NCBI RefSeq assembly: GCF_029868745.1
Contig: NZ_JARWOP010000085.1
Location: forward strand, 1 to 64,000
DNA from: Nocardia wallacei
GTDB lineage: Bacteria; Actinomycetota; Actinomycetes; Mycobacteriales; Mycobacteriaceae
DNA length: 64,000 bases
Direction: 5' to 3'
Position numbers and translations under genes: made by a program. Below the pieces are notes generated by a model. It did not search any database. It saw only the letters and a list, made by a program, of their open reading frames with translations, and was not told where the DNA came from. Shown here piece by piece: positions 60,085 through 64,000 of the stretch; positions within the stretch are counted from its first letter, which is position 1; every line of letters starts with the position of its first letter.

Positions 60085-60453
60085 TCAGGACGCCGAGGTG
60101 ACGCCGTCGAGCCGAATCTCGCTGCCCACCACCCGGTTTCCGAGTTCGTCCAGATCGTGGGACTGCCGGGCCAGCCAGAACCGCAGGAAATTGGTCAGGG
60201 AATAGCGCAGGAACAGCGCCGCACCCACCACGCTCGCGGCCACCCCGGCCAGCGCCAGGGTGATGGCGTCGCGCTGGGCCAGCGGGTCGGTGGTGCCGTG
60301 CGACATGAAGTACGCCAGCACCGCGATCACCGGCCCGGCCACCATGAGCACCACGCCCAGGCGCAGCCACAGTCCCGAGCGCCCGGCGGCGGGATCGGGA
60401 ATCTTCAGTTCCTGCAATTCGCGGACGAACCGGTCCGCGCGTGCTTCGGTCAT
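60085..60453 (-). CDS. Small two-helix membrane protein next to the ABC importer
   Basis: A 122-aa protein. After a polar start (FVRELQELKIPDPAAGR), two hydrophobic segments are visible: LRLGVVLMVAGPVIAVLAYF and LALAGVAASVVGAALFLRYS, then a basic/acidic tail. Overlaps the LivF gene stop by four bases, suggesting an importer accessory role. No family recognised with confidence. Confidence 0.7.
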   Translation of the reverse strand: MTEARADRFVRELQELKIPDPAAGRSGLWLRLGVVLMVAGPVIAVLAYFMSHGTTDPLAQRDAITLALAGVAASVVGAALFLRYSLTNFLRFWLARQSHDLDELGNRVVGSEIRLDGVTSAS

Positions 60454-61205
60454 GTCGAACTTCCTAGGTAGAGGGCTGCCAATTCGTCGCGGATCGCATC
60501 CGGATGTCCTCGCCGCGAGACGCGCCCGCGCACCAGCACGGCGGCGTGGTCGGCGATGCCCAGCACGGCGGCGGCGAACTGCTCGACCACGAGCACCGCG
60601 ACTCCCTGCCGGGCGATCTCGGCCACCTGTTCGTAGAGCTGCCCGACGACCAAGGGCGCCAAGCCCATCGAGAGTTCGTCGAGCAGCAGCACCGCGGGAT
60701 CGGTGGCCAGGCCGCGGGCCAGCGCCAGCATCTGCTGTTCGCCGCCGGAGAGAGTGCCGGCGATCTGCCCGGCGCGCTTGCCGAGGATCGGGAACCGGGC
60801 GAACGCGATCTCCTCGATCTCCGCGCGCGGGCGGCCGGTGAAGGTCATCATCAGCAGGTTGTCGCGCACGGTGAGGTTCGGGAAGACACCGCGGCCCTCG
60901 GGAATCAGGCACACGCCCGCCCGCGCGAGGTCGCGCGGTTGCGCGCCCGTCAGGTCGCGCCCGCCGAGCAGCAGCCGCCCCGAGGCGATCGGGTGGATCC
61001 CCGCGATCACCTTCAGCGCGGTGGTCTTCCCGGCGCCGTTGGGCCCGAGCAACGCGACCACCTGCCCGGACGCGACCTCCAGATCCACGCCGTGCAACAC
61101 CGTGATGGCGTCGTACGCGGCCCGCACCTCGCGCAGGGCGAGCAGGGTTGCACCGTCCGGTTCCGTTGCGGCCGTGGATGTCCCGAGTTCGCTCTGTACG
61201 TTCAT
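60450..61205 (-). CDS. Branched-chain-type ABC transporter ATP-binding protein (LivF-like)
   Basis: A 251-aa ATPase: Walker A LLGPNGAGKTTALKV, signature TLSGGEQQMLALARGL, Walker B AVLLLDELSMGLAPLVV. LivF-type proteins energise uptake of amino acids or, in catabolic clusters, aromatic and carboxylic substrates. Overlaps LivG by four bases and is coupled to the small membrane protein. No periplasmic binding protein gene is in view. Confidence 0.93.
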   Translation of the reverse strand: MNVQSELGTSTAATEPDGATLLALREVRAAYDAITVLHGVDLEVASGQVVALLGPNGAGKTTALKVIAGIHPIASGRLLLGGRDLTGAQPRDLARAGVCLIPEGRGVFPNLTVRDNLLMMTFTGRPRAEIEEIAFARFPILGKRAGQIAGTLSGGEQQMLALARGLATDPAVLLLDELSMGLAPLVVGQLYEQVAEIARQGVAVLVVEQFAAAVLGIADHAAVLVRGRVSRRGHPDAIRDELAALYLGSST

Positions 61206-61915
61206 ACGTCTCCCAGATAGGCCGCGAGCACGACCTCGTCCTCGCGGATCACCGCGGGCGGGCCGGAGGCGATGACCTTGCCGAGATCGAGCACGAACAC
61301 CTCGTCGCACACGTTCATCACCAGGCCCATGTCGTGTTCTACGAGCAGCACCGCGGCGCCGTCGTCGGCGAGCGAGCGCAGTAGCTCACCGAAACGCTCG
61401 GTCTCGGTGTGGTCCTGGCCCGCGGCGGGCTCGTCCAGCAGGATCAGGCTCGGGCGCGCCGCGATCGCGCGTCCCACCTCCACCAGCCGGGCGGTGCCGG
61501 TGGGCAGGTCGTCGGCGGAGGTGTCGGCCACCTCCTGCAGGCCGAGCCGCTCGATGATCTCGGTGACGGTCCCGGCCGCCTGCCGCCGGTGCCGGCCGAG
61601 TTCGGCCGCGACCAGCAGGTTGTCGCGAACGGTCAAGCGCCCGAACAACTCCAGCCGCTGGAACGTGCGGGCCAGGCCGTGCCGGGAGCGCCGCGACGGC
61701 CCGAGCCGGGTGACGTCGGTCCCGCCGATGGCCACCCGCCCGGTGGTCGGTTTGCGCAGCCCGCAGATCACGTCGAACAGCGTGCTCTTGCCGGCGCCGT
61801 TGGGCCCGATCAAACCGGTCACCGCGCCGCGTTCGGCCCGCAGTCCCGCGCCGTCGAGCGCGCGGTTGCCGCCGAACACGACGGTGACATCGTCAACTTC
61901 CAGCAGCGACGGCAC
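61202..61915 (-). CDS. Branched-chain-type ABC transporter ATP-binding protein (LivG-like)
   Basis: A 237-aa ATPase with Walker A LIGPNGAGKSTLFDVI and Walker B LILLDEPAAGQDHTE. The ABC signature is weak: DDLPTGTARLVEVGRAI in place of LSGGQ. RTFQRLELFGRLTVRDNLLV is typical of LivG. Partner of the LivF-like ATPase; its start overlaps the permease by 23 bp. Confidence 0.92.
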   Translation of the reverse strand: MPSLLEVDDVTVVFGGNRALDGAGLRAERGAVTGLIGPNGAGKSTLFDVICGLRKPTTGRVAIGGTDVTRLGPSRRSRHGLARTFQRLELFGRLTVRDNLLVAAELGRHRRQAAGTVTEIIERLGLQEVADTSADDLPTGTARLVEVGRAIAARPSLILLDEPAAGQDHTETERFGELLRSLADDGAAVLLVEHDMGLVMNVCDEVFVLDLGKVIASGPPAVIREDEVVLAAYLGDV

Positions 61916-64000
61916 GATCGAGCACCTCCCCGTCCTTCGAATTCCACGGGCGCTTGATGCCCCACCACTCCACCGGCACCTCGGCCGGTCCCGGCTCCGG
62001 CCGGGTCCTGGCCCCGTGCCAGACGCGCGCGGCGATCGCGGCCACCACCGCTCCCGCGGTGAACATCCAGCCGTCGATGGTGTCGATCAGGCGCAGGCCC
62101 CACAGCCCGAGCAGTACGAGAATCAGTGCGGGACCGACGATCCGGTCGCGCAGCATCGGGAACCAGTCCTTGCGCAGCGGCCCGATGGCGCCCTCGCGGA
62201 GCACGCCGCCACCGAAGGCGATGCCGCCCAGCGACGGCAGTACCTGGGCCAGGTTCTGCAAACCGGGCCACAGCACGGGAATCACGTTGAGCGGACCCGC
62301 GAAGACGAGACCGGTGAACAGTCCCGCGCCCACGGCGCCGAGTCCGGCGATGGTCACGATCAGGAAAATCGGTAGTCCCGCAACGAGATTGAACTGGTCG
62401 GGCGCGACCGCCTGCAACTGCATCCCGTACAGCGCGCCGCCGAGTCCGGCGATGGCGGCCGACAGCGCGAACACCAGCACCCGCGCCGCCAGCAGGCTGC
62501 CGCCGAGGGTGGCGTAGGCGGCCTCGCTGTCGCGCAGCGCGATCAGCCGGCGCCCGAATCGGCTGCGCCGCAACACCGCGATGCCCAGGCCCGCCACCGC
62601 CAGGCACACCGCGGCGAACACGGTGATCTCCGCGGTGGTGTTCAGTTTCCAGCCGAACAGGTCCGGACCGACCAGCGACACCGAGCCCTGATCGAACAGC
62701 GCGATCCGAACCCCGAACAGTTCGAACGACGGCAGCGTGAAGATCCACCGGTCCAGCACCACCGCGAACGCCGCCGTCGCCAGGGCCAGATACACCCCCG
62801 ACAGCCGCAGCGCCGGGATGGCGACCACCGCGCCGACCACGCCCGCGATGGCCATCGCCGCGAGCAGCGCCCACCACTGGCCGTCGGGGCCGAGGTGCGA
62901 ATAGGCCACCGCCCCGACCCCGGCGAGACTGAGCTGGCACAGCGAGATCTGCCCGGCGAACCCGAGCAGCGGCACGTACGACAGCGCGATCACGCCCCAG
63001 GCGAACATGGCGCCGTAGGTGATCAGGTCGGCCTCGCCGAGCATGGTCGCCAGGAACAGCCCGATCACCACGATGGTCGCGGCGAAGGCCAGCGAGCCGT
63101 TGATCGTCGGCAGCGGAACGGGTTTCAGCTTGCGGTCCCGGCCACGCAACCGGCCGTGCGGGAACATCAGCAGAGCCAGGAACAGCAGCAGCGCGGGCGC
63201 CGCCAGCCGCAGACCGGGCAGATACTCGTTCTGCGGCAGGTACCCGGTCAGGTAGCTCTCCATCAGGCCGACCACCACCGCGCCCGCGAAGGTCATCGGC
63301 AGATTGCGCAGGCGACCGAAAATGGCTGCGGTGTAAGCGCTCACGATCAGCAGCGACAGCTGCGCGGCGTCCAGCGCCACGGTCGGCGCGATGAGGATGC
63401 CGCCGACCGCCGCCAGCTCGATGCCGAGGATCCAGGCGACCCGGTTGGCCCGGCCGGGATCGGCGCCGGTGAGACCCACCAGCGCCCGGTCGTCCACGGT
63501 CGCCCGCATCTCGGCGCCGGTCCTGGTGCGGAACAACAGGATTCGCAGCGCCACCGCCACCACCACCGCGACGCTCATGGTGAGCGCCTGATGCCAGGTG
63601 ATCGTCACCGCGCCGAGATCGATCGAGGACCGGTCCGCGAAGAACCGCGGTAGCGACCGCGACTTGTTGGGGTCCCAGACCCACCGCGCCAGCACGATGA
63701 GACCGCTCAGCAGCGCGATGGTCATCACCAGTTTCTCGGCGTCGCCGAGGCCCTGGGTCGGCGCCAGGGCCTTGCCGAACACCAGGCCGAACAGCGGCGC
63801 GAAGATCAGCAGCACCACGACGATCGCGATCGGCACCGGCCAGCCCCACCCGATGGTCAACTGCCAGTACACGAACGCCGAGATCATGCCCGCCGCGCCG
63901 TGCGCGAAGTTGAACACGCCGGTCGTGGTGTAGGTGAGCACCAGCCCGCTGCCGATCACGGCATAGATCGCCGCGGTGCTGAGACCGACGATCCCGAAGG
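61893..64000 (-). CDS. Fused branched-chain-type ABC permease (LivH-LivM), partial at the window edge
   Basis: About 700 codons are visible and the frame continues past the right edge. The N-terminal half has LivH features (SGLVLTYTTTGVFNFAHGAA, ARWVWDPNKSRSLPRFF, EMRATVDDRALVGLTGADPG); the C-terminal half is LivM-like (LFGVRIALFDQGSVSLVGPD, RSRFGRRLIALRDSEAAYAT). Many transmembrane segments alternate through both halves. Fusion of the two permeases in one chain is common in actinobacteria. Substrate unknown; its place before a beta-oxidation cluster suggests uptake of a carboxylic compound. Confidence 0.9.
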   Translation of the reverse strand, partial: FGIVGLSTAAIYAVIGSGLVLTYTTTGVFNFAHGAAGMISAFVYWQLTIGWGWPVPIAIVVVLLIFAPLFGLVFGKALAPTQGLGDAEKLVMTIALLSGLIVLARWVWDPNKSRSLPRFFADRSSIDLGAVTITWHQALTMSVAVVVAVALRILLFRTRTGAEMRATVDDRALVGLTGADPGRANRVAWILGIELAAVGGILIAPTVALDAAQLSLLIVSAYTAAIFGRLRNLPMTFAGAVVVGLMESYLTGYLPQNEYLPGLRLAAPALLLFLALLMFPHGRLRGRDRKLKPVPLPTINGSLAFAATIVVIGLFLATMLGEADLITYGAMFAWGVIALSYVPLLGFAGQISLCQLSLAGVGAVAYSHLGPDGQWWALLAAMAIAGVVGAVVAIPALRLSGVYLALATAAFAVVLDRWIFTLPSFELFGVRIALFDQGSVSLVGPDLFGWKLNTTAEITVFAAVCLAVAGLGIAVLRRSRFGRRLIALRDSEAAYATLGGSLLAARVLVFALSAAIAGLGGALYGMQLQAVAPDQFNLVAGLPIFLIVTIAGLGAVGAGLFTGLVFAGPLNVIPVLWPGLQNLAQVLPSLGGIAFGGGVLREGAIGPLRKDWFPMLRDRIVGPALILVLLGLWGLRLIDTIDGWMFTAGAVVAAIAARVWHGARTRPEPGPAEVPVEWWGIKRPWNSKDGEVLDRAVAAGS

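Noticed and set aside
1..64000. CRISPR arrays, tRNA or rRNA genes
   Set aside because: No regularly spaced direct repeats and no cloverleaf or rRNA-like segments were noticed; I did not run a dedicated search.

Overview
The window is high-GC actinobacterial DNA. Dense operons with ATGA/GTGA gene overlaps, an F420-type luciferase-like oxidoreductase, an XRE-DUF5753/DUF397 pair, a secreted TNT-domain protein and many acyl-CoA dehydrogenases point to a mycolate actinomycete. Nocardia is my best guess, with Rhodococcus or Mycobacterium relatives possible; this is inference, as no rRNA or tRNA gene is present.

Left edge (1-3.1 kb): a complete IS3-family element starts exactly at base 1. It cuts off a regulator gene whose 3' end still overlaps an APH-family kinase gene. 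A pterin carbinolamine dehydratase gene and a 5'-truncated HAD phosphatase remnant follow. The remnant abuts a catabolic cluster, so this looks like a rearrangement boundary.

Main catabolic region (3.2-46.6 kb): P450 and ferredoxin, two large/small acyl-CoA dehydrogenase (ACAD) pairs and one lone pair-type ACAD, three acyl-CoA ligases, enoyl-CoA hydratases, a MaoC-like hydratase, CoA-transferases of two families, several SDRs, a Baeyer-Villiger monooxygenase beside an SMP-30-like beta-propeller, three Rieske oxygenases, a TauD dioxygenase, a TPP lyase, two aldehyde dehydrogenases and an amidohydrolase-fold protein. A third ACAD pair is counted here as well (4.8-7.2, 20.8-23.1 and 23.8-26.0 kb). 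Together they look like a pathway that activates an alicyclic, terpenoid- or steroid-like carboxylic acid, oxidises and opens its ring(s), and removes side chains by beta-oxidation. The substrate cannot be read from sequence. Recurring palindromes in front of separate operons suggest one or two regulons; a GntR/FadR-type regulator at 26.1 kb sits between two inverted copies of a 32-bp element. A ten-gene minus-strand operon (46.6 to 37.2 kb) starts at a 33-bp palindrome next to a TetR gene.

Accessory region (47.5-53.4 kb): a secreted TNT-type NAD glycohydrolase with a probable immunity gene, an orphan RHH protein, a TetR remnant, a TetR/SnoaL/quinone-oxidoreductase module with three matching operators, and an XRE/DUF397 pair with small proteins.

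Right region (53.4-64 kb): a second beta-oxidation set (ACAD, thiolase, enoyl-CoA hydratase, CoA-transferase, SDR, ACAD), all on the minus strand, downstream of a branched-chain-type ABC importer (LivF, LivG and a LivH-LivM fusion that runs off the window).
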